Below are positions 53,486 to 63,372 of a stretch of 64,000 nt of DNA, piece by piece (the first letter of the stretch is position 1; each line of letters opens with the position of its first letter). The stretch is from Natrononativus amylolyticus (GTDB lineage Archaea; Halobacteriota; Halobacteria; Halobacteriales; Natrialbaceae). The notes under the pieces were generated by a model. It made no database searches, had not been told where the DNA came from, and saw nothing but the letters and a program-made list of their open reading frames with translations. The stretch is taken from assembly GCF_024362525.1 (NCBI RefSeq), contig NZ_CP101458.1, positions 1,798,001 through 1,862,000 on the forward strand, in the 5' to 3' direction. Position numbers and translations under genes: made by a program.

Positions 53486-54561
53486 TCTCGAAACGTACCA
53501 GACAGCGACTCAAGTCGGAGTTCAGACAGAGCATTCTCCCGAAGATCGGGCTCGTGTTGATCCTGGCCATCCTCTTCGTCTCGATCTTCGCGCCGTTTAT
53601 CGCCCCGCACCACCCGACGGAGACGCGGGTTTCCGACGATCCGGAACTCGACAAAACCGACCTGCCGCCGTGGGAGCCGTTCGGCCTCTTCGGCGGCGAG
53701 ACCAGTGAAACCCGCCTCGTCGACGGCGAGATGGTCACTGAAACGATCGACCTCAGCGGCGACTCGAGCTTCCTGCTCGGGACGAACACGATCGGCCAGG
53801 ACATCCTCTCGAGGCTGATGTACGGCGCTCGAGTGTCCGTTCTCGTCGGGATTCTCGGGGCGCTGCTGGCCGTGCTGATCGGCGTTCCGTACGGGCTCGC
53901 GGCCGGCTACTACGGCGGCTCGGTCGACGACGGCCTCATGCGCGGGGCGGACATGATGCTCGCGTTCCCCTCGCTCGTGCTCGCGATCGCACTCGTGGGG
54001 GTGTTCAGAGATACGGACTTCCACACGACCCAGATACCGGACCCGTTCGTCTACGCCGCCAGGCACGACACGCTCGGCTGGCTCGTCCCGCGAGCCGACC
54101 ACGTCGCCGAGATGCCCGCGAGTATCACCTTCCCCGTGACCGTGACGCTCGTGGTCGCACTGGTCAACTGGGTCTGGTTCGCCCGGGTCGCCCGCGGCGA
54201 GGCGATGAGCATCAGGCAGGAGGAGTACGTCAAGGCCGCAAAGAGCATCGGCGCGAGCCACCGCACGATCCTCAAACAGCACATTCTGCCCAACAGTATG
54301 ACGCCGATCATCGTGCTGGCGACGATCCAGGTCGCCGCCATCATCCTCTTAGAGAGCGCGCTGTCCTATCTCGGGTTCTCCGAGACGACGCTCACCTGGG
54401 GGTACGACATCCAGCAGGGCCAGAGCGACACCAGATCGAACTGGTGGATTCCGATGATGCCGGGACTGGCGATCGTGCTGGCGGTGATCAGCGTGAACCT
54501 GTTGGGAGACTGGCTCCGTGACGCCCTCGACCCGAGCATCGAGGGAGAGGGAGGTGTCTAA
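53482..54561 (+). CDS. dppC: Dipeptide ABC transporter permease DppC
   Basis: A 359-residue permease. The N-terminal helix is IGLVLILAILFVSIFAPFIA, with an additional soluble loop (about residues 60-95) common in haloarchaea. The contact loop is EEYVKAAKSIGASHRTILKQ with LPNSMTPIIV, and LLESALSYLGFSETTLTWGY lies near the end. It overlaps dppB by 4 nt and pairs with it. Confidence 0.95.
   Translation: MISKRTRQRLKSEFRQSILPKIGLVLILAILFVSIFAPFIAPHHPTETRVSDDPELDKTDLPPWEPFGLFGGETSETRLVDGEMVTETIDLSGDSSFLLGTNTIGQDILSRLMYGARVSVLVGILGALLAVLIGVPYGLAAGYYGGSVDDGLMRGADMMLAFPSLVLAIALVGVFRDTDFHTTQIPDPFVYAARHDTLGWLVPRADHVAEMPASITFPVTVTLVVALVNWVWFARVARGEAMSIRQEEYVKAAKSIGASHRTILKQHILPNSMTPIIVLATIQVAAIILLESALSYLGFSETTLTWGYDIQQGQSDTRSNWWIPMMPGLAIVLAVISVNLLGDWLRDALDPSIEGEGGV
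54550..54556 (+). promoter_or_regulatory. Shine-Dalgarno site deciding the GTG start of dppD
   Basis: GGAGGTG with a 6-nt gap before the GTG at 54563, just beyond the dppC stop. It supports that start over any upstream codon. Confidence 0.55.
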
Positions 54562-54562
54562 C

Positions 54563-55810
54563 GTGACCGACATACTCAGAATCAACGATCTCTGTACGCG
54601 CTTTTTCACGGACAACGGACAGGTCAACGCCGTCGAACACCTCGACCTTCGCGTCGAAGACGGCGAGGTGTTCGGCATCGTCGGCGAATCCGGGAGCGGC
54701 AAGTCCGTCACCGCGCTCTCGATCATCGACCTCATCGAGCGCCCCGGACGGATCACGAACGGCGAAATCTGGTTCCGGGCGCCCGACATCGCCGAGGAGG
54801 CGCCGCCGGAGGCGACCGACGGCAACTACGTCGACCTTCGTGCACTGCCCGCCAAGTCGCGCCGACTCCTTCGGGGATCGCGGTTCTCGATGATCTTCCA
54901 GGACCCGATGAGCAGCTTCAACCCGAGTCTCACCGTCGGCGAGCAGATCGCCGAGGCCGTCGAGGCCCAGCGGCGCGCGCGGGCGAACCCGCGCTCGCTC
55001 GACGCGAAAGCACAGGAGTACAGCCTGACCGACTACCTGCTCGGAAACTTCCTCTCCTCGAAGAAGTACGTCACCGAGGAGAGCCGGGATCGAGCGGTGG
55101 AGTTGCTCGAGTTGGTGGGCATTCCGGACCCGGTCGAGCGCGCCGACGAGTACCCTCACGAGTACTCCGGGGGGATGCTCCAGCGGGCGATGATCGCCCA
55201 GGCGCTCGCCGGCGAACCCGACGTGCTGGTTGCCGACGAGCCGACGACCGCCCTCGACGTCACCATCCAGGCCCAGATCCTCGACTTGCTCGCCGACCTG
55301 CAAGAGGAGACGGGGATGACCATCCTGCTGATCACGCACAACCTGGGGGTGGTCGCCCGAATGTGCGACCGCGTCGGCGTGATGTACGCCGGCGAAATCG
55401 TCGAGCGCGGTACCTTAGCGGACATCTTCGACGACCAGGTCCATCCATACACGCGGGGGCTGCTCGGTTCGATCCCCGACCTCGAGGGTGCGGCCGGTCG
55501 ACTCCAGCCGATTCCGGGGAACGTGCCGAGCCTGCTGGATCACGAGATGCCCGACCGCTGTTACTTCGCCGACCGCTGTCCCAAGGCCATGGAGGAGTGT
55601 CTCGAGCATCCCCCCGAGTTCGACGCCGGGGGTAGTCCGGAACACGCGACGAAGTGTTACCTCGCGGAGACGGAGTACACCGAGACGAAAGCTCTCCCCG
55701 ACGACTACTTCGACGACGAGGAGCGCCCGGCGGCGGACGTCCACGCCGAACCGACCGAGGGCGAAGCGGAAAGCGAGCAGGTCCAGACCGACGGAGGTGA
55801 CCGGCGATGA
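54563..55810 (+). CDS. dppD: Dipeptide ABC transporter ATPase DppD
   Basis: A 415-residue ATPase. Walker A is GESGSGKS (residues 41-48), signature [15 protein letters not shown], and Walker [19 protein letters not shown]. The C-terminal oligopeptide domain has four cysteines at normal spacing in [19 protein letters not shown] and TKCYLAE, the [4Fe-4S]-type motif of this family. A long insertion between the Q loop and signature (residues about 100-170) includes [20 protein letters not shown] and [10 protein letters not shown]. It starts at a GTG just after dppC. Confidence 0.94.
   Translation: MTDILRINDLCTRFFTDNGQVNAVEHLDLRVEDGEVFGIVGESGSGKSVTALSIIDLIERPGRITNGEIWFRAPDIAEEAPPEATDGNYVDLRALPAKSRRLLRGSRFSMIFQDPMSSFNPSLTVGEQIAEAVEAQRRARANPRSLDAKAQEYSLTDYLLGNFLSSKKYVTEESRDRAVELLELVGIPDPVERADEYPHEYSGGMLQRAMIAQALAGEPDVLVADEPTTALDVTIQAQILDLLADLQEETGMTILLITHNLGVVARMCDRVGVMYAGEIVERGTLADIFDDQVHPYTRGLLGSIPDLEGAAGRLQPIPGNVPSLLDHEMPDRCYFADRCPKAMEECLEHPPEFDAGGSPEHATKCYLAETEYTETKALPDDYFDDEERPAADVHAEPTEGEAESEQVQTDGGDRR
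55793..55800 (+). promoter_or_regulatory. Shine-Dalgarno site of dppF
   Basis: GGAGGTGA, ending 6 nt before the ATG at 55807, inside the end of dppD. It is the same sequence type as at 3009-3016. Confidence 0.55.
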
Positions 55811-57141
55811 GCGCGGAAGAGCCGCTGGTTCGGGTCGCCGGCCTCGAGAAGTACTTCTGGGAGAACGACTCGATCCTCGACCGGCTGGTCGGGGAGGAGC
55901 CGACGGCCGTGCGGGCGGTCGACGGCGTGAGTTTCGACATCTACGAAGGTGAGACACTGGGATTGGTCGGCGAGAGCGGCTGTGGGAAGTCGACCACCGG
56001 CGAGACGCTGCTCCGACTCCAGGAACCGACCGACGGCCGCGTCGAGTTCGAGGGCCGAAACGTCTACGAGATGGAAGACGGCGCGCTCACCGCGTTCCGC
56101 AAGGAAGCCCAGGTCGTCTTTCAGGACCCGTTCTCGAGTCTCGATCCCCGGATGACCATCGGCCAGATCGTCCGTCAACCGCTGGACGTCCACGAAATCG
56201 GCACCAAAGCCGAGCGGACCGAACGAGTGCAGGAACTGCTAGAACGAGTCGGCCTCTCGGCCGACCAGTTCGACCGCTATCCCCACGAATTCTCTGGGGG
56301 ACAGCGCCAGCGCATCGGGATCGCCCGCGCACTCGCTCTGGAACCCGAATTTCTGGTGCTCGACGAGCCGACGAGCGCGCTCGACGTCTCGGTGCAGGCG
56401 CAAGTGCTCAACTTGCTCGACGACCTCCAGGACGAGTTCGATCTCACCTACCTGTTGATCAGCCACGACCTCTCGGTCATCCGCCACGTTTGCGACCGCG
56501 TCGCCGTAATGTACCTCGGCGAAATCGTCGAGATCGGCCCCGTCGAGGAGATCTTCGACGAGCCCAAACACCCCTACACGCAGGCGCTCCTCGAGAGCGT
56601 CCCCCGCGCCTCCACCGCGGAGAAGGATCGAGACCGGGCGACGCTGGCCGGCGACGTCCCCTCGCCGCGGAACCCGCCGTCTGGCTGTCGGTTCCGCACC
56701 CGCTGTCCGATGGTGATCCCGCCCGACGACCTCGAGATCGACCAGCCCACCTACCGCGAACTGATGACGCTGCGCGAGCGCATCGAAAGCCGCGAGCTCA
56801 CCCTCGAGGCCGTCGGCGACGAAGACGAGTTCGAGATCGGTGACGAGGGCGTCGACCCCGAGGCGACGGCCGAGTTCGTTCCGGCGCTCAAAGAACACCT
56901 GCTGGACGTCGAGTTGCCGCCGCGCCACGACGAGGTCGTCGAGGAAGCCCTCGCGGCGGTCGCCGCGGAGAACTGGGAGGCCGCCGAAGACAGGCTCCGT
57001 CGGGAGTACGAGAGCGTCTGCGAGCGGACCAATCCCGACCTGGGCGAAGGCGCCCATCCGGTCGCGTGTCACCTCTACGGTACCCCCGCCGACGAGGGGG
57101 TCGAAACGGACGTTTCGCCGCCGAGCCCAGGCGACGACTGA
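55807..57141 (+). CDS. dppF: Dipeptide ABC transporter ATPase DppF with a 104-residue insert
   Basis: A 444-residue ATPase overlapping dppD by 4 nt. Walker A is GESGCGKS (55-62), signature FSGGQRQRIGIARALALE, and Walker B LVLDEPTSALDVSVQAQV. The C-terminal Cys motif is split: Cys294 and Cys300 (SGCRFRTRCPMVIPPDD) are separated from Cys405 and Cys421 (YESVCERTNP, HPVACHLYG) by about 104 mostly helical residues (RELMTLRERIESREL, HDEVVEEALAAVAAENWEAA). In ordinary family members the four lie within about 30 residues. It completes the importer with DppD. Confidence 0.94.
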   Translation: MSAEEPLVRVAGLEKYFWENDSILDRLVGEEPTAVRAVDGVSFDIYEGETLGLVGESGCGKSTTGETLLRLQEPTDGRVEFEGRNVYEMEDGALTAFRKEAQVVFQDPFSSLDPRMTIGQIVRQPLDVHEIGTKAERTERVQELLERVGLSADQFDRYPHEFSGGQRQRIGIARALALEPEFLVLDEPTSALDVSVQAQVLNLLDDLQDEFDLTYLLISHDLSVIRHVCDRVAVMYLGEIVEIGPVEEIFDEPKHPYTQALLESVPRASTAEKDRDRATLAGDVPSPRNPPSGCRFRTRCPMVIPPDDLEIDQPTYRELMTLRERIESRELTLEAVGDEDEFEIGDEGVDPEATAEFVPALKEHLLDVELPPRHDEVVEEALAAVAAENWEAAEDRLRREYESVCERTNPDLGEGAHPVACHLYGTPADEGVETDVSPPSPGDD

Positions 57142-57205
57142 TCGCACCTCCGGCAAGACCGTTTCAAAACGAAACACATAGACTCGAGAGCGAGAGAGCA
57201 GTGGC

Positions 57206-58132
57206 GTGAGCAGATACCGGAGCTTCGGTCTCTTTCTGATCCTCGCGGCCGTCTGGGGAACGGCGTTCGTCGCGATCAGTGCGGGCCTCTCGCACTTTCC
57301 GCCGGTGCTGTTCGCGGCGTTACGGTACGACATCGCCGGCGTCGTCATGCTCGCGTACGCCGCGTACGCCGTCGACGACGTGATCCCCCGCGGACGCGAC
57401 CAGTGGGCGCTCGTCGCCGTCGGGGCCGTCCTGATGATCGCGGCGTACCACGCCTTCCTGTTCGTCGGACAACAACACACGACTGCGGCGGCGGCGTCGA
57501 TCCTGGTGAGCCTCTCTCCCGTTCTGACGACCGGGTTCGCCAGAGTGTTGATGCCGTCGGACGCGCTCTCGAGGGTCGGACTCGTCGGCGTCGCAGTGGG
57601 GCTCCTCGGCGTCGTCGTCATCGCCCGCCCGGACCCCGGCGACCTACTGGCGACGAACGTGGTCGCGACTGGACTGGTCTTTCTCGCGGCCGCGTCGTTC
57701 GCCCTCGGCAGCGTCCTCACGCGCCGCATCGACGCGTCGCTGTCCATCGAGTCGATGGAAGCCTGGTCGATGCTCGGCGGCGCGCTCCTCATGCACGCGG
57801 TCAGTCTCGCGCTCGGCGAACCGATCGACGTCGCCGCCTGGACCGATCCCGTCGCGATCGCGGCGCTGGCCTATCTCGCGATCGTCGCCAGCGCGTTCGG
57901 TTTTCTCGTCTACTTCGACCTGCTCGAGCGCCTCGGCGCCGTCGAGATCAACATGGTGTCGTACGTCGCGCCGGTCTTCGCGGCGGTGTTCGGCTGGCTC
58001 CTGCTCGGAGAAGTCGTCGACGCCGCGACGGTGGTCGGCTTCGTCCTGATCGCCATCGGGTTCGTGCTCGTCAAGCGGGAGGTGCTACGGGCGGAGTTCG
58101 GACAGCTTCGGCGCCGAAACTCGAGTGAGTGA
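57206..58132 (+). CDS. EamA/DMT-family transporter
   Basis: A 308-residue membrane protein with ten helices in two repeats. It opens at a GTG with FGLFLILAAVWGTAFVAISA. The first EamA repeat ends near LVGVAVGLLGVVVIARPDPGD; the second includes LVFLAAASFALGSVLTRRI and VSYVAPVFAAVFGWLLLGEV. It probably exports a small metabolite or amino acid; the substrate is unknown. It stands 64 nt behind dppF, with no clear promoter. Confidence 0.92.
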   Translation: MSRYRSFGLFLILAAVWGTAFVAISAGLSHFPPVLFAALRYDIAGVVMLAYAAYAVDDVIPRGRDQWALVAVGAVLMIAAYHAFLFVGQQHTTAAAASILVSLSPVLTTGFARVLMPSDALSRVGLVGVAVGLLGVVVIARPDPGDLLATNVVATGLVFLAAASFALGSVLTRRIDASLSIESMEAWSMLGGALLMHAVSLALGEPIDVAAWTDPVAIAALAYLAIVASAFGFLVYFDLLERLGAVEINMVSYVAPVFAAVFGWLLLGEVVDAATVVGFVLIAIGFVLVKREVLRAEFGQLRRRNSSE

Positions 58133-58179
58133 CCGGACGAACGGAGGGACGAATTGTCGAGAAGGAGGCGTCAGCGAGG

Positions 58180-58458
58180 TCAGTTTCGGTGCGAATGGCC
58201 CAGATAGAGTGCGACGAGGTTCAACACGAGGAGGCCGAGAAACGTCGCCGTCTCCGAGGGGGTCGAAAGTCCCGTCGCGAGCAGCGGGACGTGCAGAAAC
58301 GGTAGCACGATCGCCATCCAGAAGCTCGTCACGCGGACGTGCCTGGCGATAGTCGGTGAGAAGCGCTCGAGAGCGCTCTGATTCGTCTCCTGTCCGTCGG
58401 ACGCGACAGTGCGCGCCGAGGACGGACGCCGGTCGTGGGTAGCGGGGGGGCTCGACAT
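58180..58458 (-). CDS. Small two-helix membrane protein
   Basis: A 92-residue protein: a polar N-terminal half (MSSPPATHDRRPSSARTVAS) and two hydrophobic segments, VTSFWMAIVLPFLHVPLLATG and TATFLGLLVLNLVALYLGH. A TATA-like ATATGATA box (minus strand, 58480-58487) lies 26 nt upstream of the ATG, supporting a leaderless start. The family is unknown. Confidence 0.65.
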   Translation of the reverse strand: MSSPPATHDRRPSSARTVASDGQETNQSALERFSPTIARHVRVTSFWMAIVLPFLHVPLLATGLSTPSETATFLGLLVLNLVALYLGHSHRN

Positions 58459-58479
58459 GGGAAACACCTGCAGACGTAT

Positions 58480-58487
58480 CATATTTT
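58480..58487 (-). promoter_or_regulatory. TATA box of the small membrane protein at 58180-58458
   Basis: ATATGATA on the minus strand, centred 26 nt before the ATG at 58458, preceded by an A-run. Confidence 0.5.
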
Positions 58488-58912
58488 CCAAACAGATGCA
58501 CATATAGTGCCCACAGCGTTTCGAGCCGTTCCGAACGATTCACGCGAATAAGTGGTTCTAAATCCGGCACCACCGTTGCGTGAACGGCGTCGAAACGATT
58601 TATCGCGCGATCTGAGCGCGTTTCGAGAGATGTGATAATCGTTCGCATAGAACGCGCGTCAGCGGGGGCGTTCCACCAGTTACGCGGGTGATAACCGTCG
58701 CGGTCTCGGACAGTCGGGACCTACCCTGGCGCGTACTCGAGATAGGCCGTGACTACGGAACGGAACGAGACTGCTACGTACGAGACGCGAGCGAACCGTT
58801 TCGATCGGCTGACCGGCAGGCTGCGGTCGGTAGCACCCCCGTTACCCGTCTCGAGCCGGCCGCTCGCAGAGCGCTGCTCGAACCGTAACCACGCCGTCGA
58901 AAACGAATCGAG
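58488..58912. other. Intergenic region, nothing evident
   Basis: About 425 nt between divergent and convergent neighbours. One 66-codon open frame (58688-58888) has noise composition. I see no tRNA, repeat or hairpin. Confidence 0.4.
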
Positions 58913-61144
58913 CTACTGGAACCCGATCCGGCTCCCGCGCCGTCCGACGCCGGGCTCGGCCGTCTGGGTCCCGCCCTTGAACTCCTCTTTGATCTGCTCG
59001 TAGTAGTCGAGGATGTCGTCGGTGATCGTCGGCCGGACGTTCTCCATCGCCGCCCGGAAGTGACGCATCTCGACGACGTCTGCCTCGGCGTCCTCGCGCA
59101 GCGCCTCGATCGCCGCCTCGCGGGCGATCGACTCGAGGTCGCTGCCGACGTAGCCGTCCGTGATCTCGGCGATCTCGCGCAGGCTGACGTCCGCCGCCAG
59201 CGGCGTGTCGTCGGTGTGAATCTCGAGGATGCGTTCTCGACCCTCGGTGTCGGGCTCGCCGATCATCACTAGCCGGTCGAACCGCCCCGATCGGAGGAGG
59301 GCGGGGTCGATCATGTCCGGGCGGTTGGTCGCGCCGATCACCATCACGTCTTCCATCTCCTCGAGCCCGTCGAGTTCGGTGAGAAGCTGGTTGACGACGC
59401 GCTCTGAGACGTTCGAACCGACGTCGCCGCCCCGTCCGGGCGCGAGCGAGTCGAGTTCGTCGAAGAAGATCACCGTCGGGGAGACCTGCCGGGCCTTCCG
59501 GAAGGTCTGGCGGATCGCCTTCTCGGACTCACCGACCCACTTCGAGAGGAGTTGCGGGCCGCGCACGGAGATGAAGTTGGCGTTGGTCTCGTTGGCGACG
59601 GCTTTCGCCATCAGGGTCTTCCCGGTGCCCGGCGGGCCGTACAGCAGGACGCCGGCCGGCGGGTCGATCCCCATCCGCTGGAACTTCTCGGGCTGGTTGA
59701 GCGGCCACTCGACTGATTCTTTGACCTGATTTTTCGCGTCGTGGAGGCCGCCGACGTCGTCCCAGGAGATCTTCGGCAACTCGACGAGCACCTCGCGCAT
59801 CGCGGAGGGTTCGACCTCCGAGAGCGCGCCGCGGAAGTCCTCGCGCTTGACGATCATCCGGTCGATCAGACTCGGCGGAATGTCCTCCTCGTCTAAGTCG
59901 ATCTCGGGGAGGTACCGCCGGAGCGCCTTCATCGCTGCCTCCTTCGTGAGGCTCTCGATGTCTGCGCCGACGAAGCCGTGGGTCTCGTCGGCCAGGTGGC
60001 CGAGGCTCACGTCGTCCGACAGCGGCATTCCGCGCGTGTGGATCTGGAGGATCTCCTCGCGGCCGACCTCGTCCGGGACGCCGATCTCGATTTCGCGGTC
60101 GAACCGGCCCGGCCGGCGCAGCGCGGGATCGACGCTGTCGACGCGGTTCGTGGCGGCGATGACGATAACCTGGCCGCGGGCCTCGAGACCGTCCATCATC
60201 GTCAACAGCTGAGCGACGACCCGGCGCTCGACCTCGCCGGTGACGTCCTCGCGTTTGGGCGCGATGGAGTCGAGTTCGTCGATGAAGATGATCGCCGGCG
60301 ACTCCTCGCTGGCGTCCTCGAAGATCTCCCTGAGTTGCTGTTCGCTCTCCCCGTAGTACTTCGAGATGATCTCGGGGCCGGCGATAGAGAAGAAACTCGC
60401 GGAGGTTTCGTTGGCGACCGCTTTCGCGAGGAGGGTTTTTCCGGTTCCCGGCGGGCCGTGGAGGAGGACGCCCTGCGGGGGCTCGATCCCCAGCTTTTTG
60501 AAGATCTGGGGGTGTTTCATCGGCAGTTCGACCATCTCCCGTACCCGCTGGATCTCGCCCTGGAGGCCGCCGATGTCCTCGTAGGTGATGCCGGCACCGC
60601 GGCTCTCGAAGCCGGAGATCGGCTCCTCGCGGAGTTCGACGTCGGTGTCCTCGGTGATGAGGACGACGCCCTCGGGGTCGGTCTCGACGGCGATCAGGGG
60701 AATCGCCTGTCCCGGCGACCGCATGAAGGGGTGGTTCGTCGAGCTCATCACCGGGACGATGTCGCGGCCGACGACCGGTCGCTTGAGGATCTGGCGTTTG
60801 ACCATGCCCGCGGCGTCCGAGCCGAACTGCACCGAGGCCTCCTCGGGCGGTGCGAGGACGAGCTTGTTCGCCTTCGTCGCCTCGGCCTTGCGGATGGTAA
60901 CCCGCTCGCCGATACCCACGTCGGCGTTCTGTCTGGTGAAGCCGTCGATACGGACCGTATCGGTGTTCCAGTCCTGCCGGTCCGCCCGCCACACCTTCGC
61001 GGCGGTCGTGTCGGCCCCTTCGATCTCGATGATGTCGCCCGGACTCAGCTTCAGATGAAGCAGGGTGTCCGGGTCGAGCCGGGCGATTCCACGACCCGAA
61101 TCGTTCGGGTACGCCTTTGCAACCTCCAGTTGGACTTCGTTCAT
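58913..61144 (-). CDS. cdc48: CDC48/VAT-type AAA+ ATPase
   Basis: A 743-residue two-ring AAA+ unfoldase. The N-terminal substrate-binding domain ([20 protein letters not shown]) fills residues 1-185. D1 has Walker A GPPGTGKT (230-237), Walker [13 protein letters not shown] and sensor ATNR. D2 has Walker A at 503-510, [17 protein letters not shown] and ATNRPD. Both rings have intact motifs and arginine fingers (RPGRFDR, RSGRFDR). It extracts and unfolds proteins for the proteasome and quality control. The C-terminus ends IGFQ, without the HbYX motif. Confidence 0.97.
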   Translation of the reverse strand: MNEVQLEVAKAYPNDSGRGIARLDPDTLLHLKLSPGDIIEIEGADTTAAKVWRADRQDWNTDTVRIDGFTRQNADVGIGERVTIRKAEATKANKLVLAPPEEASVQFGSDAAGMVKRQILKRPVVGRDIVPVMSSTNHPFMRSPGQAIPLIAVETDPEGVVLITEDTDVELREEPISGFESRGAGITYEDIGGLQGEIQRVREMVELPMKHPQIFKKLGIEPPQGVLLHGPPGTGKTLLAKAVANETSASFFSIAGPEIISKYYGESEQQLREIFEDASEESPAIIFIDELDSIAPKREDVTGEVERRVVAQLLTMMDGLEARGQVIVIAATNRVDSVDPALRRPGRFDREIEIGVPDEVGREEILQIHTRGMPLSDDVSLGHLADETHGFVGADIESLTKEAAMKALRRYLPEIDLDEEDIPPSLIDRMIVKREDFRGALSEVEPSAMREVLVELPKISWDDVGGLHDAKNQVKESVEWPLNQPEKFQRMGIDPPAGVLLYGPPGTGKTLMAKAVANETNANFISVRGPQLLSKWVGESEKAIRQTFRKARQVSPTVIFFDELDSLAPGRGGDVGSNVSERVVNQLLTELDGLEEMEDVMVIGATNRPDMIDPALLRSGRFDRLVMIGEPDTEGRERILEIHTDDTPLAADVSLREIAEITDGYVGSDLESIAREAAIEALREDAEADVVEMRHFRAAMENVRPTITDDILDYYEQIKEEFKGGTQTAEPGVGRRGSRIGFQ

Positions 61145-61235
61145 GATTTAGGGATGGACGGCGATGTCTGTGACTCCGATTGCAGGTCGGATAGGTTTTT
61201 TGCTAGCGCTGGTGTCCCCCACCATGCTAGTCACT

Positions 61236-61245
61236 ATCATATATA
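61236..61245. promoter_or_regulatory. TATA-like element between cdc48 and larC
   Basis: ATCATATATA lies 92-101 nt before the cdc48 start and about 125 nt before the larC start. It could serve either gene, with a leader of some 65 nt for cdc48 or 95 nt for larC. The 223-nt gap holds no gene. Confidence 0.35.
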
Positions 61246-61367
61246 CCTGAGGTGGGAAGACACATAGAAGTACCGGCTCGAGTCAGTTCGGTAGAGTCCG
61301 TCGCCCTCCCCCGAATTTCGGACCGGAATGGATGGGGTTTTTGCCCGCGCCGGTCCGTCTCGTAGGT

Positions 61368-62753
61368 ATGACCTGCCTCGCCTTCGACGGCCGTATGGGC
61401 GCAAGCGGCGACATGATCCTCGGCGCGCTGATCGCCGCCGGCGCCGACCCCGGCGTCCTCGAGCCCGTGGAGTCGGCGCTCGACGTCGAGTACCGGATCG
61501 ACGAGGTGACGAAGTGCGGGATCAGCGCGACGACGGTCGACGTGGTGCTGACCGACGCCGCTCGAGGGCCGACGGACGCGGCGTCTCACGATCACGACCG
61601 GGGCGACCACGACCGCCACGGGGACGGTCACGGTCGTGACGGAGACGACCACGGTGAAAACGACCACGACGACCACAACCACCACGGCCACGAACCCGGC
61701 AACCACGGCCACGACCACCACACGCCCGCAGAGGGTCACGGCCCCCACCGGAGCTACCTCGAGGTTCGCGAGATCGTCGCGGAGCTGAACCTCGAACCCG
61801 CCGTCGAACGCGACGCGCTCGCGATCTTCGAGCTGCTCGGCGAGGCCGAGGCCGCCGTCCACGGCGAGCCCGTCGAGGAGATCCACTTCCACGAGGTCGG
61901 CGCCGACGACGCCATCGCCGACGTCGTCGGCGCGGTCCTGTTGCTGGCCGACCTCGAGGCCGAACGGGTCGTCACGACGCCGCTCTCGGCGGGCGGCGGA
62001 ACGGTTGCGATGAGCCACGGTGAGTACCCCGTCCCGGCGCCGGCGGTCGTCGAACTCGCCGAGCGAGCCGACTGGTCGCTCTCCGGCGGTCCCGTGGAGG
62101 CCGAACTGCTCACCCCCACGGGAGCCGCTATTCTGGCACACGTCGCCGAGGGCGTCGAAACGCTCCCGGCGCTCTCGGTCGAGGCCTCGGGCTACGGCGC
62201 GGGCGGCTACGATCTCGATCCCCACCCGAACGTGCTCCGGGCGCTCGTCGGCGCCGACGCGGGGACGCTCCGTCGCGAGGAGATTTCGGTGCTCGAGACG
62301 AACCTCGACGACGCGACACCGGAGGTGCTGGGCGGACTCCAGGAGACCCTCTCGCGCGTGGGCGCACGAGACGTCTCGATCCTCCCGGCGACGATGAAGA
62401 AGTCCCGCCCGGGCCACCTCGTGAAGGTGATCTGCCGCCCCGAGGACGCCGAACGGGTCGCCCGCCGGCTCGCGGAGGAAACGGGGACGCTCGGGGTTCG
62501 AGACGCCGGCGCGACGCACCGCTGGGTCGCCGACCGGGAGTTCGAAACCGTCGCGATCGAACTCGAGGGCGAGTGCTACGAGGTCGCAGTGAAAATCGCG
62601 AGCGATACCGACGGCGAGGTGTACGACGCGAGCGCGGAGTACGATGACGCGGCGCGTGTGGCTCGAGAGACCGGGCGATCGGTTCGAGACGTCCTCGAGC
62701 GAGCCGAAAGAGCGGTTCGGGAATCCTCGAAATCCACGGACGCGTCGCAGTAG
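61368..62753 (+). CDS. larC: LarC nickel-insertion protein with His-rich insert
   Basis: A 461-residue protein that inserts nickel into the lactate racemase cofactor (nickel-pincer nucleotide; LarC is the nickel chelatase). CLAFDGRMGASGDMILGALI is the N-terminal signature, EEIHFHEVGADDAIADVVGA the centre, LLTPTGAAILAHVAEG and then NLDDATPEVLGGLQ and KKSRPGHLVKVIC the C-terminal half. A strongly His/Asp-rich insert (about 61588-61750, some 54 residues) lies near residue 75-130. No larA, larB or larE is seen in the window. It starts at the ATG 61368, preceded by a frame extension of 12 codons. Confidence 0.94.
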   Translation: MTCLAFDGRMGASGDMILGALIAAGADPGVLEPVESALDVEYRIDEVTKCGISATTVDVVLTDAARGPTDAASHDHDRGDHDRHGDGHGRDGDDHGENDHDDHNHHGHEPGNHGHDHHTPAEGHGPHRSYLEVREIVAELNLEPAVERDALAIFELLGEAEAAVHGEPVEEIHFHEVGADDAIADVVGAVLLLADLEAERVVTTPLSAGGGTVAMSHGEYPVPAPAVVELAERADWSLSGGPVEAELLTPTGAAILAHVAEGVETLPALSVEASGYGAGGYDLDPHPNVLRALVGADAGTLRREEISVLETNLDDATPEVLGGLQETLSRVGARDVSILPATMKKSRPGHLVKVICRPEDAERVARRLAEETGTLGVRDAGATHRWVADREFETVAIELEGECYEVAVKIASDTDGEVYDASAEYDDAARVARETGRSVRDVLERAERAVRESSKSTDASQ

Positions 62754-62771
62754 GTTCGCGACGACCGTCGG

Positions 62772-63164
62772 TTACTCGTCGTCGCCGGGCAGCGAAATCG
62801 TGACGTTCGCGGTTCCGTCGGTTCCGTCGGCCCCGTCGCTACCGATCGACGTCGCGTTCACCGACGTCGAGTGGGAACTCGAGGACGTGGTCGACTCGTT
62901 GACGTCCGCACCGTCGGAGGCGGTCTGGGTGGATACCGTAACGGTGCCGTTCGTCTGCGAGGCGTTCTGTGCGACGGAGACGGACGTGCCGGCGTCGCTC
63001 GAGGCGTTCTGAGTTATCGTGACGTTCCGGTCGGCGATCGAGTCGTTCACGACCACCGACTCGCCGTCCTCGCCGTCGGTTCCGGTGTCGGCGGCGATCG
63101 ACCCGAACCAGACGAGGCTACTCAACACGACGATCGACAGAACGGCTGCTGTGAGTTGTTTCAT
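62772..63164 (-). CDS. Small secreted Ser/Thr/Asn-rich protein
   Basis: A 130-residue protein with an N-terminal helix MKQLTAAVLSIVVLSSLVWF that acts as a signal or anchor, then an acidic, polar region with about eight N-glycosylation sequons (NDS, NVT, NAS, NAS, NGT, NES, NAT, NVT). The repeat-like ITQNASSDAGTSVSVAQNAS pattern has Q-N-A spacing. It is probably displayed outside the cell. The start is set at the ATG 63164 because the upstream frame extension is noise. Confidence 0.75.
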   Translation of the reverse strand: MKQLTAAVLSIVVLSSLVWFGSIAADTGTDGEDGESVVVNDSIADRNVTITQNASSDAGTSVSVAQNASQTNGTVTVSTQTASDGADVNESTTSSSSHSTSVNATSIGSDGADGTDGTANVTISLPGDDE

Positions 63165-63372
63165 GTGTGTAGCGGGTGAGAAAAGGCAACCATACACAGC
63201 CATTTGAACACGTAGAACTGTTACAGCTGTAGCCCGTGGCTTATTGGTTCTCGAGGTTGCAAGCGATTGGACCCACTCGTCGCCAAACGCCCACGCGTCA
63301 CAAGTAGAGACGGTGTCTACACTCGAAGGCCGGTAACACAAAAAAGAACGACTCCGTGATTACAGGATTCGA

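Noticed and set aside
58688-58888. 66-codon frame upstream of cdc48
   Set aside because: Composition and start context are weak; no homology-like features seen.
61588-61750. Tandem repeat array in the DNA
   Set aside because: It encodes the His/Asp-rich loop of LarC; the unit is irregular.
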